Shown here one piece after another: positions 9,011 to 20,915 of a stretch of DNA of 64,000 nucleotides. This DNA comes from Entoloma clypeatum. Lineage: Eukaryota > Basidiomycota > Agaricomycetes > Agaricales > Entolomataceae. The stretch is from contig OY751490.1 in assembly GCA_963565915.1 (NCBI GenBank), positions 4,836,001 to 4,900,000 on the forward strand. Reading direction: 5' to 3'. Positions within the stretch are counted from its first letter, which is position 1. Each line of letters begins with the position of its first letter. The position numbers were made by a program, and so were the translations under genes. The notes beneath the pieces were generated by a model that was not told the DNA's origin, ran no database searches, and saw nothing but the letters and a program-made list of their open reading frames with translations.

Positions 9011-11808
9011 GCGTCTTGGTCACCCGAATGATCAAGCACTTCGAAAGATTCCCATCAGTACCAAAGGGGTACCTGAGACACTAGTACGTGAGAAATCAGA
9101 GGAAAGTTGTACAAGTTGCCTCAAAGGGAAAATGCTGAATCAATCATACCCCAATTCGATGACAAGAGCAACCGAAACCTTCGATCTTATCCATTCTGAT
9201 CTTAAACAGATATCCATGGCATCTTACCATAAATACAAATATTTCCTTACGTTTCTGGACGACTTCTCATCCCACGTCTGGGTTGTCTTGCTTAGAAAGA
9301 AGTCTGATGCCATCATGGCACTAAGACAATTTCTTGCAATGATCCAGAATCAGTTCGCTGCTACCCCTAAAAAGTGGCGAGTTGATGGAGGTGGAGAGTT
9401 CGACGAATACAAGGATGTACTTGCCGATCATGGAATTCTGATTGACATCACGCTCCCATATCAGCATCAGCAGAATGGTAGAGCAGAAAGGATCAATCGA
9501 ACTCTATGGGAAAAATCTCAGGCCTTGCGCTTCAACGTGTGTTTACCACCTATGTGGTGGGAATTCTGTTTGGAACATGCAGCGTTCCTCTACAACAGAA
9601 CCCCCATGCAGCGTCTTGAATGGAAAACCCCTTACTTCAGGGTGACTAATGAGATTCCCGACATGTCAAGTGTCAGAGTCTTCGGATGTCAGGCATATGT
9701 ATATATCCCAAAAGAGAAATGGAAAAACTCCCTGGAATCCAGATCACGATTGATGATTTATCTCAGATCAAAACCAGGAGTCAAAGGATACCGTTTCATG
9801 GATCCTGAGACCAATACAATTTTCATGGGTGGGAAAGCGATCTTTGATGAGAGCAAGTACCCTAGATGCCACATCGACCCTTTGCCAGAAAACCATCCAG
9901 AAATGGAAAACCCAGAACCGGCTGATGAGTTTGAGGACCTCATCCCCGGAAATGATGACAATGACAGTCATAACGAAACACCTCACAACCCTGTTCCTAC
10001 TGGACAGGATCACCCTGAATCAGACAATGACTTGCCGCTTAGCGAGTCTGATGACGAGCCACGAACCCACTCCGGAACCCGAACAAGTACCAGATCGACC
10101 GATCAGGGAACGACGAGTTCGGAGAATGCCAGACAGCATCTATGGGGAAGACACCCCTGCTTCTGATCTTGAAAAAATGGATTGAAGACGTAGATTAGGC
10201 ATTCAATCGGCATGGATGAATGATCTCCTAATGGAGGCAATCTCTATCCAAGTGGGCATCATCGAAATGTCACACAAAGACATATACCCTCTTCCAAACA
10301 AAGAAGATTGGTATGCGGCAGAACGAAAAGAGCTAGACATGCTCAAAAGCCGCGGGGTGATCACAGAGTTGGTACCCCTACCTACAGGGAGGAAAGCTCT
10401 AAAGAACAAATGGGTTTATAATGAAAAATCCGACAGGAGTCTGAAAGCGTGCCTCGTCGCAAAAGGCTTCTCACAGGTAGAAGGGATCGACTTTGATCGG
10501 ATCTTCTCACCAGTAGTGAGGTACGAGACTGTCCGGTTGATTCTGGCATTGACAGCCCTTGAAGGGTGGTTCATGACACTCTTGGACGTCTCATCAGCCT
10601 TCCTCTATGGAACACTCCGTGAGGTAATTTACATGCGACAGCCTGAGGGTTACATAGTAAAAGGGAAAGAGCACCTCGTGTACCGACTATACAAAGCCCT
10701 ATACGGACTCAAGCAGGCCGCATTAGCCTGGTGGAGGGAACTCAATTCCTCCATGAAAAAGCTCGGCTTTGTCCGGCTTCACTCCGATGCGGGAGTTTTC
10801 ATTCACACAAGTACCAAAGGGGAAACTGTAATCGCCGTCATTTATGTCGATGACTCTGCTTTTCTCGGCACAAACCGGGAATACACACTAGAAAAGAAGA
10901 AGGCCTTCATGACAACATGGGAATGTAGGGACCTAGGCCACCTAGTCCCTGATGGGGAACCAAAAGAATTTCTCTCTATCCAAATAAGGCAACGTGGGAA
11001 GAGGGTCTTCATTGACCAAGTACCCTACCTTGAGAAAATTCTCGCATGCATGGGGATGAGCGAATCTAATGCCACCCATACCCCACTCCCGACGGGCTAC
11101 AAACCCATGAAGTCTGAAGATGAACCCAATGCGGAACTCAGATCCAAGTACCAATCCGTCATCGGATCATTATTGTACTTAATGATCGGGACAAGACCCG
11201 ACATTTGTTTCGCTGTGATCAAAATGTCCCAATTCTCTGCAAACCCTACCAAACGCCATTTAGAAGTGGCTAGGGATATTTGCAGGTATTTGAAGGCAAC
11301 AAAAAATTATGTGATCATGTACGATGGTGATTCTGGGAAAGGAATCTATGCATTCACAGACTCTGATTGGGCGTCAGATGAAAACACCAGGAAGTCCACC
11401 ACTGGTTACTTCATATCACTGGCGTCCGGAGCAGTAACTTGGGTTTCATCAGCGCAGAAAACCATTGCCCTCTCTTCCACGGAAGCAGAATACATGGCGC
11501 TATCAGATTGCAGTCGTGCAGTGACATGGCTTAGAAGCATGCTTGCCGAACTTGGGATGCAGATCGGATCAGTCCCGATCTATGGAGATAACAATGGCTC
11601 TGTCTTTATCGCATCTAACCCTGTAACTGAAAAGCGGTCCAAGCACATCGACGTGCGATTCCACTTTGTCAGAGAAAAAGTATCCGAAGGCATCATTACG
11701 GTCGAATTCATCGAAGGAGTGAATAACCCTGCAGACCTTTTAACTAAGAATCTGGGGAAGATCCTCTTTAGCAAGTTTATCCCATACTTCGGATTACTTA
11801 AAAACTAG
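9011..11808 (+). pseudogene. Copia Pol fragment: integrase, reverse transcriptase, RNase H
   Basis: This continues the copy 1 polyprotein. Order: rest of GAG-pre-integrase (LGHPND...CTSCLKGKM), the integrase core with the VDGGGEFDE and QQNGRAERINRT motifs, the linker, RVT_2 reverse transcriptase with AVIYVDDSAF near 10843-10872, and a Ty1/Copia RNase H with TDSDWAS and SSTEAEYMALSD. A 2-bp deletion near 10062 shifts the frame in the integrase-RT linker, and a CGA-to-TGA change puts a stop at 10183-10185. The RT and RNase H frame (10216-11808) is otherwise open. No functional polyprotein can be made from this copy. Confidence 0.95.
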
Positions 11809-11878
11809 ACGAAGAAAGAGTACCTATATGGGAAAAAGTAAAAGATGTATTTAGAAGTATGTACTAAATATGGGGGGG

Positions 11879-12191
11879 TGTTGAAACTTTTCCATCACGT
11901 AGATTAGATTAGATTAGATTACATCACGTGACCATTTACACATCTTCAATTACATACTTATTTGGTTGGTACAAACAGTAGTACGGTATATAAGACCAGG
12001 AAACTGTCAATATCAACAAGTTGTCTCTTGACTCTTAACCAGCTCCATCGCTCTTATCAGCCTCAACCACTCTCACCAGCCTCACCCTCCCAAAACCATG
12101 TAAGTCGCTAGAATGGTTAAGTAGAGTACTTCCACACTGTAGCTATGTTGCTCAGTACGCCTGTGGCTAGCGCCCAGGTGGAACTTCAACA
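11879..12191 (+). repeat. 3' LTR of Copia copy 1
   Basis: This 313-bp LTR begins TGTTGAAACTTTTCC and ends GGAACTTCAACA, so its termini are inverted (TGTTGAA/TTCAACA). It follows the polypurine run TATGGGGGGG. It carries the (GATTA)n run, the CACGTG palindrome and the TATATAA box found in the LTRs of the other copies. Confidence 0.93.
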
Positions 12192-13134
12192 GGCTCTTTG
12201 TCAGCTCAGGTCATATGGCTAGCTGCTAATGAGCGGAGCCATGGCAACACTAGGCGGTCGCAAACAAATAACAACAAGTTTGGCATGGGTCGATGATAAA
12301 ACTAGCTGGCAATAAACAATACCCGGTGACCCGAGATCAAAGTTGATGGCACGATAGAGGAGGACGAAAAATTTGGCGTGGGCCATCTGGAAAAGCCGAT
12401 TTCTCGTAAACTCGAACTCGGAATTTTATTGCACGGTCCTAATCCTATAGCCTGCCAGAAGGAGCCTGGATTGTTTGCTACGCGGTAGTTATTCGTACAA
12501 TGGCAATCTTTCCAGAATCCTGACTTGGATATCAAGATCATAGTGAGGGTCATCATTTGGCAGAGACTCCTCCGCAAGGCTCCCCCGGCGCAACACCAAC
12601 ACCCTTTTCAGGGCTGGAGATACAATTCACCGAATGTTCGCCCCGCCATGAACACCTCACCTCTTACTACCTCGCCCTTCAATGGCCCAGGCTCATTACC
12701 TGAACGAGTGTGACTCGGGGCTCCATAGGCGGGGGAAAATGAGAATGAATGGACATCGTGAGGTAAGTGAACCAGTTTGAACCAAGTCTGCTCGTCCAGC
12801 CCCTGCTACGGAGTGCAGATCCTGCGGAGAGATCGGCGCGTCTTCACCTTTTGAGGACAAAAGCCACGGCCTCAAGAGGTGCGTTACCCCTAGCCATATC
12901 TTACGTCCCTCATCTTCGGGAATCTGCGCGTGTCCCCATTCAAGTTGGCATCCTTCTTTCCCTCCAATTGGTGTGCAACTGATGCCGATGGGAATAATCA
13001 CAGGTATACCGTGACTGGATAAAAAGAACGCGGGGCCCTTCGTCATCTTCAGTACCAGCACCGTCTGGTGTTCAAGTCATCACCCTACTCTTTGCACCAC
13101 TCCGCACCCAACACTGAACATTTTCGACACTGCT
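12192..13134. other. Host flank without a recognised gene
   Basis: No frame shows a family motif or convincing splice structure. The far side of the Copia insertion is outside the window, so I cannot say what was interrupted. Confidence 0.5.
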
Positions 13135-13404
13135 ATGCACTTCTCCCGCCCTCTTATCGTGTCGGTCGTTCTCTGCGCTTTCAGCTCATTCGCAGCTCCT
13201 CCCCCACTGCAAGAACGCGCCTCCTGCATTATACCTATCGGGAGCCCTTGCGAGCCCACCGAGTGCTGCGGTGCTAAAAAAGACGTAAGCCCATTTCTGT
13301 CCATGTCAATTGACATCTTGATTGTTTTCAAAAAACGATAGATGACCGGGGCTCCCCCGTGGCATGGTACCAAGACGTGTACGACCTGTCATGGCCATAC
13401 ATAA
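13135..13404 (+). CDS. Small secreted cysteine-rich protein (knottin-like pattern)
   Basis: Two exons, 13135-13284 and 13342-13404, are separated by a 57-nt GTAAGC...TAG intron in phase 0 and give 70 residues. Residues 1-20 form a clear signal peptide (MHFSRPLIVSVVLCAFSSFA), so the product should be secreted. The mature part has six cysteines in the order C-x6-C-x4-CC-x18-C-x2-C, the C-C-CC-C-C framework of inhibitor-cystine-knot mini-proteins. A glycine/proline-rich first loop (PIGSPCEP) fits that type. Many mushroom small secreted proteins of this size have no known role; suggested roles are interaction with hosts, competitors or the cell wall. I do not recognise a specific family. The start is the only ATG that gives the signal peptide. 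Confidence 0.65.
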
Positions 13405-13583
13405 AAGGATCGGACTCTCGAGGTCGTAGCAAAGATTCGTGCCGCAGTCGTGACCCTTGAATCCTGACACAAAATTTCAGGACGATAGCTGGAGATTTCT
13501 TCCCTGTTTTCTCGAAGTGTAATCTGTTTTACTACACCGTTCCATACAGCCCATCATTGCCGGCACATATATAAAGTTCTGCT

Positions 13584-14139
13584 ATGGAGACGATGGGCCC
13601 TACATCATTCAACTCGTCGCCATCTGATATTGATGATGTGCAAAACTTACTGCAAGCGGCGGCTCATCCATCATCCCTCGTCAGTATGGTTTATCCCATC
13701 TCGCCTTCTCCGGCGACCCTGACGGTGCGAGGCGATTTGGAAGTCTATGCAACGGTTGACACCGCAGTAGAGAAACGAAGGGAATCGTTCACAGGAGTAG
13801 CTGAGACCACCCGCACCGCTGAAGACGACAAGCTTGTGCCACTCGTCCGTGGATTCCAGAAGATCGCGTGGATATATATAGTGGCCGGAGCCAATCGAGG
13901 AGGCGAGATGGGAGGACGAAACGTGGAAAGCCGCCAACGACCGGAAGGGCGAAAGACGGGATGCCGAGCTCGAGATGCTGAAATGGGAGGTGTGGATGTT
14001 GATATGTGTGGCTTCGATGGCTGACGTCGAGACTGGGAGGTTCAAGAAGGAGATCGAGATACTCGAAAGGGACGGTGAGATGCTGGAAAACGACACTGAT
14101 GAAGGTCGAGGTGAAGATGTTAAGAATCGAAGGTCATGA
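13584..14139 (+). CDS. Possible hypothetical gene or gene relic, frame uncertain
   Basis: A TATATAA sequence near 13570 precedes an ATG at 13584. The first frame stays open for 146 codons and reads like protein up to about 13880 (Ser/Pro-rich, then charged). From about 13886 to a TGA at 14137-14139 a different frame gives a charged, coiled-coil-like stretch with repeated E/K/R. No standard intron joins the two frames cleanly, so this may be a frameshifted relic or a wrongly guessed model. No family was recognised. Confidence 0.28.
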
Positions 14140-15269
14140 TTAGAGAACCGAGGTTGAGGTATCGAGGGCCGTGCTTACGTGCCCTCAGGATGACGGGGCG
14201 TGGTATTAGACTTGACGTCGAAGCTTGCCGGGACTGGGGGGCAGAGGTGAAATGACATTCTGAGTAGATGATGATTCAGGGGCTTAAAGGTTGCAGGTTT
14301 CACCAATGTGCAACGCTTGTAGCCTATACGCCTTCAAGAAACGTCACCCCAGATGCGATCTTCCATGTAACGGTGCGTGCGCTTAATACCAACCTCCAAC
14401 CTCCTATAGAATCTGGCGAGGTCGACATTTCTTCGTCGCCAGCCTGAGGTTCATCGCCGATCCAGCCACCATTTCGAGCCAATTCGCGCCTGAGCAGGAA
14501 CCGCGAGAGACCCTGAACCAGTCTCAATGAATATGGAGATCGACCGGAGTAAAGAGGAACCGGAGGACAAGGAATCCCAAGACAAGAGGCAGAGGAGGAA
14601 AAGAGTAGATACAGAGAGCTGTTTCAGATCGGTTCCTACAAGAGAATGCGGGGGGTGAGCGTATGTCATTTTCTTGTCTGATACCCTGACCTACGCCATG
14701 CCAGACTTCCTTCTGGAATACCTTTCCTGCGTATGATGCAGGGCCACAAGATTCTTCTGTATGAACCCAGCATGGTCGTGTGCGATAAGGCGCTAGAGAG
14801 GAGGGCCAGCAGACGAGAAGTAAGATGAGAGACGTTATCATCAGCAGCTTCCCAATCGATGTGGAGGCCTTTGCGAATGTTTACGCATTATGGGTCTTGT
14901 TTTCGGTGAGGATTGGCGGAGGTTGACTGCTTTTGATATGCCTTACCGCTGTTGCCTCTGATTTGTTAGCAACGGAACGCAACACCCCGGCGCGCGCCAA
15001 GTTTACGAGCTTCAATGTTCACGTTCAGGGACACAGGCAAGAGATTCAAAGTCGAAGCAACGAACGTGGCAGCTGAAATGATGGTTGCCTAATACAACCA
15101 AAGCACCCATGCATCAAACCATATGTATTACATAACCATACCAACCAGAACGTGCGCAGCCCCACCCAATCTTGCTCAAGCTTGTCCGTAACCTTCTACC
15201 TCAGGCTATTATTACTTACCGGAATTTGACTGTTTTTTTTTCTGTTTCCGATCATCTAGATTTCCATAA
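14140..15269. other. Intergenic, no gene recognised
   Basis: Several short frames exist on both strands, but none has a domain, signal peptide or consistent splice pattern. A T-run at 15233-15241 lies just upstream of the F-box gene. Confidence 0.5.
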
Positions 15270-16793
15270 ATGATGGCCGATGATCGCCTGAACCAACCCA
15301 AACCGCACCCTTTGGAAGCGGAGGCATGGAGATCCGACTTTCCGGTGCTCCCACCCAAAATCCAGAACGATTTTCGCAGCATCCGCGCCCCCATCGTGGA
15401 GATCCTGAAACGACTCGATCATGAAATTCCCAGGCTCCAGGCTCAGCTCGATCGGCTCCAGCGCGAGCGTGATCACTGCAGGACCCGTCTCGAGAAAATC
15501 GATTCGGCCGCAGCTCCGCACAAGCAGCTCCCTGCCGAGCTGCTTTCCAAGATATTCATCGAATGTAGGGATGAGGTTTGCTGTGAGGTGCCGCGTACGC
15601 ATGCGAGAGGTTGTCCGGAATGTGTGTGTGTGTACTGGAGGCAGGTTTCCGCGGGGACGACCGCGCTGTGGAGGAAAGTAAATGTGGACTTCAAGGATGG
15701 TGCAAAGGCGGATCGTGTCACCCGTCTCGCTCACGAGATATTTCCACGAGGAATGCAGGTTTTGGGAGTGTCGGCTCGGTTCACTGATCTCGACGTCGGA
15801 GCAGCGCACATTCGTAGATTGCTGTCGCCATTCTCCTCTCAAGTGCAACGATTTCATATTGATGGAAACCCTCTACTCCTCCTTCAGCTCTGTTCGGAGC
15901 CTTTACCCTCGTTCGATGCTCTGGATCTAATTAGTTTCGCGGCCTCGCCCCCCGATACAGGTCCCGCTGGCGCGTATACACCGCGTTCGCTTCTCACAGC
16001 CGACGGCGCGAAAGTCATGTCCATCATGAAAAATGTCCCGGCGCTGCCGTGGGCGCGACTCGGCGTCCTTTCAGTAAGCAGCTTTAACATATCCGTTCCC
16101 GTCGCGCAAATCATCCTCTCGAGCTGCACCATCCTCGTCGATTGCACTCTGACGCTCGTGTGCGACCCTACCAACTCCCCCGGTCACACGGACCCTATCA
16201 TCTTGAACCATCTCAGATCTCTGCGGATTGCATCTGTCCGCGCCGATCGCAGCCCTGTAGCCTCATTTCTCCGTCCTCTCATTCTTCCTTCTCTTTCTCA
16301 TCTCGAGTTAGTCCACCCTCCATATGAGCTCGACGAGAATGGACGACGACTGCCGAGCGTCGTCCAGCTCCTCGAGAGATCACAATGCAAACTAGAGAGC
16401 TTCGTCTTGCCCCATACTGTGCTACGAGACGGTGAGCTCGACAGCCTCGTACATACCCTGTCGCCCACCGTCCGGAATCTCGTTTTGACGCAGACCGCGT
16501 TTCCGGACGCGATGGTACAGAGGATCGGAAGCGGGGCTATCCTTCCCAAACTCCATCATATAGAGTGCAGAATAGAGTCTACCCTCGTTGGCCTGACCCA
16601 TTTCCTCGAGATGCTTGAGAGAAGATGGGAAGTCGGGTCTCAGAGCTCAGAGTCGCGTATTCATACAGCCACCTTCAGGTGCTTGGGCGTCGTGTTGACA
16701 GGAAAACAAGTGAGAAAGATGCTGGAGAAGTTCCATGCGACGGTCGATCAATTCGAACATCAGGGGCGGGTGATTGTTTTCAACATCTTGTAG
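15270..16793 (+). CDS. F-box-like protein (Agaricomycete coiled-coil F-box family)
   Basis: A single 507-residue frame. The layout is that of a large Agaricomycete F-box family. A coiled coil at about residues 45-80 (EIPRLQAQLDRLQRERDHC) is followed by an F-box-like domain at about 88-135 (QLPAELLSKIF ... CVYWRQVSAGTTALW), and then a long leucine-rich, repeat-like C-terminal part. By family knowledge the F-box recruits Skp1 of an SCF ubiquitin ligase and the C-terminal part binds the substrate, acting in nucleus or cytosol. The substrate cannot be predicted. Two ATGs are adjacent at 15270 and 15273 and either could be the start. I see no intron or lesion. This family is greatly expanded in mushrooms, and F-box genes near transposons are common. 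Confidence 0.82.
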   Translation: MMADDRLNQPKPHPLEAEAWRSDFPVLPPKIQNDFRSIRAPIVEILKRLDHEIPRLQAQLDRLQRERDHCRTRLEKIDSAAAPHKQLPAELLSKIFIECRDEVCCEVPRTHARGCPECVCVYWRQVSAGTTALWRKVNVDFKDGAKADRVTRLAHEIFPRGMQVLGVSARFTDLDVGAAHIRRLLSPFSSQVQRFHIDGNPLLLLQLCSEPLPSFDALDLISFAASPPDTGPAGAYTPRSLLTADGAKVMSIMKNVPALPWARLGVLSVSSFNISVPVAQIILSSCTILVDCTLTLVCDPTNSPGHTDPIILNHLRSLRIASVRADRSPVASFLRPLILPSLSHLELVHPPYELDENGRRLPSVVQLLERSQCKLESFVLPHTVLRDGELDSLVHTLSPTVRNLVLTQTAFPDAMVQRIGSGAILPKLHHIECRIESTLVGLTHFLEMLERRWEVGSQSSESRIHTATFRCLGVVLTGKQVRKMLEKFHATVDQFEHQGRVIVFNIL

Positions 16794-17199
16794 TTACTGA
16801 CCATGGTGGCGTTGGGTGAGTGGTGGAACGGTTGAACCGCGAGCCACTTCGACTCGACGGGGGTGGGTCGTCATACGATCGGCTTGTACGAGTAAAAGGG
16901 AAGTTGGATTTTTGGAGTCATTTCTCTTGCACATTCCATGGATAACGATGTATTTTAGGCGGATATATATATACCAGGGTTCGCTCACATAAAAGTTGAA
17001 TGAGTTGAATGTTAGTCCGTGCCCTTGCTGATGATGTCATCCAACTTGTGCTTTTCTTGGATTCGCCTTGTTACACTCTTCCACCACGTTCGCGTTTCCC
17101 TAACCCCGCCCAGCAAGATCTTCGCTGCCCCAAAACCCCTAACCCTCCTTCTCGACTGAACCTTTGCTTAGCATCTGTAATCGCCCATTCTAGGAGTTG
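16794..17199. other. Intergenic
   Basis: About 400 bp with an AT-rich stretch (TATATATATA near 16965). It probably holds the F-box 3' end and the promoter of the next gene. Nothing specific was recognised. Confidence 0.45.
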
Positions 17200-18197
17200 A
17201 TGAACGCTCGCCCACATAGTACTATGAGCTGCACGCAGGACACCACAACAGTTGCCCGTTCCGACCAATTACCCGACGCGACCGGAAGTTCAAGCTCCTC
17301 GATGTCTCAACGCACGAAAGCGGTTACCGAGCACGCTGTGTCTGCCATAATGCGGCCGAACCTACCGTCCACCCCGCTATTATCCACCGCGTCTTCCTTG
17401 AACTCTATTACTTCACCCACATCCTCTTCCTCACTTTCTCTCGACCCCACTGCCGATGCAGGCTCGTCTCGTTGCCACACTCGTCCGTTCTCCCCTTTGT
17501 TACGCCTACACCGTCTAACACGTCCACAGTATCCAACACCGTCGAACCCTGCATGTGCAACGACATATCCGCCCTCTGTGCTCGGCTCGCCAATCTCAGT
17601 CTCGCTCCGCCATCCTGGCCCACGTCTCTGCCTCCATTCCCACCCACTCCGGCTCATGAACAATGTCGCCCATTGCCCTACCCTTCCCTTTATCTCTATG
17701 ACGATCCCTTCATAGGCCCCACCCGAAACCCACGCACCAGGTTCTGCTACGACCCCTACGAAGTCTCGCGCCGTGCTCGCGACGCTGTTGCCCTCATCTC
17801 CCTCCTCGCGGACGATGAAATGTCAGATGCCGAACGCGCGTTCTGGGAGGTGGATCTGAAGCGTTATTCCCTGTGGCCGGTGCAGCTGAGGTGGCAGGGG
17901 ATGGTGGAGGGAGTGCAGTGGGCGGTGAAGTGGGGTCTTTCTGGGTGTTTGGTGCCCCATTGTCAGGAGGAAGATGAGGAAGAGTCTTTTTCGCGGTTGT
18001 CCTCGTCAGCTGAGGCTGTGTCGTCTGCGTCGTCATCGTCGCCACCGCTGGCATTCCCATTATCGACATCGTGGTGTTCGAAGTCTACGGCTGTCAATGA
18101 TTACGGCTACAGCGACGGCGGTGATTACTACTCGTCGGATGAAGGGTGGTATGACTCAGAGGAAGAAGCTGGTGATGTGGGGGATCTCACGGTGTGA
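17200..18197 (+). CDS. Uncharacterised Ser/Pro-rich protein with acidic C-terminus; N-terminal model uncertain
   Basis: The 3' frame (about 17460-18197) looks genuinely coding. It has a proline-rich stretch, then a segment of aromatic and charged residues (ERAFWEVDLKRYSLWPVQL), then a Ser- and Asp/Glu/Tyr-rich tail ending DVGDLTV. Its first possible start in frame is not an ATG. The likely N-terminus (ATG at 17200, Ser/Thr-rich, low complexity) is in another frame that overlaps it. An acceptor-like GCAG at 17457-17460 could join them, but no good donor is visible, so an indel is equally possible. No domain family was recognised. The tail resembles disordered regulatory regions, but no function can be given. 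Confidence 0.45.
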
Positions 18198-20723
18198 GAG
18201 TCGAGTGAGATTGTGGGAGAGGGACCATCTATCACAAGTTTTAGTTCTGTAATATACCGCAGGTCAGGGTACTTTCCTTCCACTTGTGTTGCATCGGATG
18301 AAACTCGACAAGTTGGTCAAAATAGGTTTTCTCGGATTGATATCCGGGCATTCAGAAGACGTTTGACATGGAGAAACATTGGCATGTTGTGCGGATGGTA
18401 GTAGGTACAAGCATCATCGACGATCAAGATGCGGGGAGCAAGCAAGCAAACGCACGGATCGACGCCCCTCGAAGATAAGAGGAGACTGCTACCGATCGAG
18501 GAGGTGGGAACTAGCTGCCCGCGTGGTAGGTGAACACTTGCCTGTAGCCAGTGCTAGCTGCTGTAAGATTCGAGGCTCTACGATCTGCCCAGTGAGTAGC
18601 AACTGACAGCATCAAGTCTCGTCGATTGACGGGACTGCTGCGCGCCGACTACATAAATCGTTGTCTCACTTAGAACTTAGTATGTGGGGCGTGGATTCGA
18701 GTTGACATACCTTACATCATACATACAGGTTCTACCGCTTTCCAATCAAGTTCGTCTCAGACTCCTCAACATCCACGTCCTTGAATGACGCAATTTGCTT
18801 TGTATATCACGAGTGGCGGCCTCGAACCCCAGTTCCGACCGGAGTGCATAAGTCGGAAAGTTATTCAGGATGTCGACTAGAACTTGGCGAACCGTTTGAC
18901 CATTCGCATTCTTCAGATTAGTATCAAGGATCCTGACCCATTTGGAGTCTGGTTAATAGGTTAAACACTTTGACCTGCATGAAATAAAGGGGTTTCGTAG
19001 CTTCCCCTATTCTGGCGTTGGAGCTACCGCTACGAGTAGTGAAAAAGTTGAATCTTGCGTCAGGGCAGATCAGCAGACCACCCACCCATATGCAGGATTG
19101 TGGAAAAGGTATTTCTCAAGGTCCACGCTGGAGTAGGGCGTAGCCCGACTCCACCACGGTCATGTGACCTAGCCAGGTAGACACGAGCCCGCCTGTTCTA
19201 GAGTAGATCTGCTACCATCTGCTTGCCTTTGCCGTGCCTCAGGTGCCGCCTCCAGACCGCCTCCACCTCTCCAACGCCACTCTGCAGCTTCATCCGAAAC
19301 TCGCTGACACCACTCGTACATCCTATGCGCTTTGTAAAGGTTCAGCCCCTTTACAAAAAGATAGAGGGAAGGAAAACCTGAGGGCCATGCCATTTTATCG
19401 GGTCCGGGTAGACGATTAAGTTCCACGTCCTTGACAGACGTCTCAGAGATCGCAAAGTTGTCGTGAGAGGGGTCGTCATGGTTGAGTGAAAGCGATGTAA
19501 CGGATGTGCTTTCTATTTAAACTCCGACATGGTAGCGGCCCGGTTCTGTCCGCGTCAACGGTCCTTTACCTGTCCACGGAACCTGACGAACTCTGAGATC
19601 CGAGGCTTCAACCCCCCATTCCTGCCCCCACATCTGTGAACGAAGTGATATTCAGGTTCCGGCCGATACATGAAGTCGACGATGATGCCGAGAGGGGCGA
19701 GGACCAAGAACGGTGTTTGTATGAAGGGTCGGAAGGAGGGGTTGGCATTGGAAGGTTGAGTACCGTACGTTGAGGAAGCTTCTCGACGGCCTTCCTGGCT
19801 CAGTGTGAGTGAAATGTATATTTTTATCATCAACTTCCCCTTAGGTTGACATTGACCTTTCCCCACCCCAGTCACCGTGAATGCAGCGTGGTTTGTCTAA
19901 TGATCGGCCCAGCGTGTGACTCTGTGAGTCCGGAAATTCCGCTTGTTCTCATCCCATGCGAAATAGACCCCCGCCGCAACATACAAACGCCGCATATGAC
20001 GTTCGTTTCCCAGAGGCCCACACTCAAACCAGTTCGAACTACCCCCATCCCAGTCTTCTGCACCCTTCCCTTCCAGGAACGAGCCAGAAATTCCGGACGT
20101 CAGGCTCTCGCGGTCAGAGGGGTTATGTGACCCTACCTCTGCTCATCTTCCTCCCCTCCCAGCGGCCGCGTCCCACCGCTCTCAAGGACGGATCCAACTG
20201 GAACCCCACCAACGTATCTTCCCCCGTCGTCGCCAGTGCCCAGGTAACAAAGGGGCAAGTTCCTCGGATAAGCAGGTGTGTTACTGTACGATCCTTTATT
20301 GTAGAGGCTAACGAGAATCTCTACTTTACAGTCCAGTCCACAGCGAGTAGTGGTAGTATTAGTGTGGTGGTACTGGCGAACGTCGATGGCATGGTCGAGC
20401 CCGGCGATGTCGACCTCGCCATAAGCGAGGGTGATCACCAGGACACCAGGCAGTCGCGAGGGGGGAAGGGACAATTGGGCTGGAGACCGAAAGTCAGGGG
20501 TGCAGAGTGGGAGAGGTGCCATGAGCTGGGTCGTGCCGTTACAAGGAAGAGAAAGTCGAGACGTGCCCCCGCACCTACGACTCAGCAGGACCTGGCTTTC
20601 CAAAGAGTGGACAGTGCGCCCAGAAGGGTTGGACTCGGATGTATACAACCTTGCGAAACAGAAGTAAACCGCCAGCGAGGTAAGTCGTGTGTTATCAGAT
20701 ATGTTGGATAGTAGATCGTCGTC
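18198..20723. other. 2.5-kb region with no confident gene
   Basis: Frames up to 251 codons at 19956-20711 (+) and 225 codons at 20133-20810 (-) overlap each other on opposite strands and show no domain. Stop density, base composition and lack of splice logic give no support for either. The region may contain decayed genes, since a GST relic follows directly. Confidence 0.4.
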
Positions 20724-20915
20724 ATGCAGGAGCCCATGCTTGTGGATATCTTCCACCTCACCCAGGCTGGATTCGTTGACGCTGGGAGGCATATTATATA
20801 TGTCACACAACGAGTGATCTGAAGGATTCGCATACCGCAGGCGGTGTTGAAGATCATCTCCTCGAGAGCGTCATTGCTCGCATAAAGGATGGTTCATTTG
20901 AAAGCAATTCATACC
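20724..20915 (+). pseudogene. Glutathione transferase relic (last exons)
   Basis: An acceptor-like CATGCAG is followed by codons for MLVDIFHLTQAGF, matching the exon 4 start of the neighbouring GST (TLVDIFHLSFGD). The end of a last exon is recognisable at about 20839-20912: KIISSRASLLA, then, after a frameshift, KDGSFESNS. This matches the terminal ISVRENWIAVKDGVFESNA of that GST. Exons 1-3 are not recognisable and the frames do not join. It is a decayed tandem paralogue about 300 bp upstream of the apparently intact gene. Confidence 0.6.

Larger units (their letters stand above)
1..12191 (+). mobile_element. Ty1/Copia LTR retrotransposon, copy 1 (5' truncated by window, split by another element)
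   Basis: The window opens inside the gag region of a Copia element. Its coding sequence runs to 880, is interrupted by a separate 8,130-bp LTR element, resumes at 9011 and ends with a 3' LTR at 12191. It is closest to the complete copy at 34124-39974 (same subfamily, very similar along its length). Lesions are a CGA-to-TGA stop at 536-538, a 2-bp deletion near 10062 and a second CGA-to-TGA stop at 10183-10185. The 5' LTR is outside the window, so target duplication and LTR divergence cannot be judged. It is a dead copy. Confidence 0.95.

Noticed and set aside
20133..20810. Minus-strand 225-codon frame
   Set aside because: Overlaps an equally long plus-strand frame and the GST relic; no domain or splice support for either.
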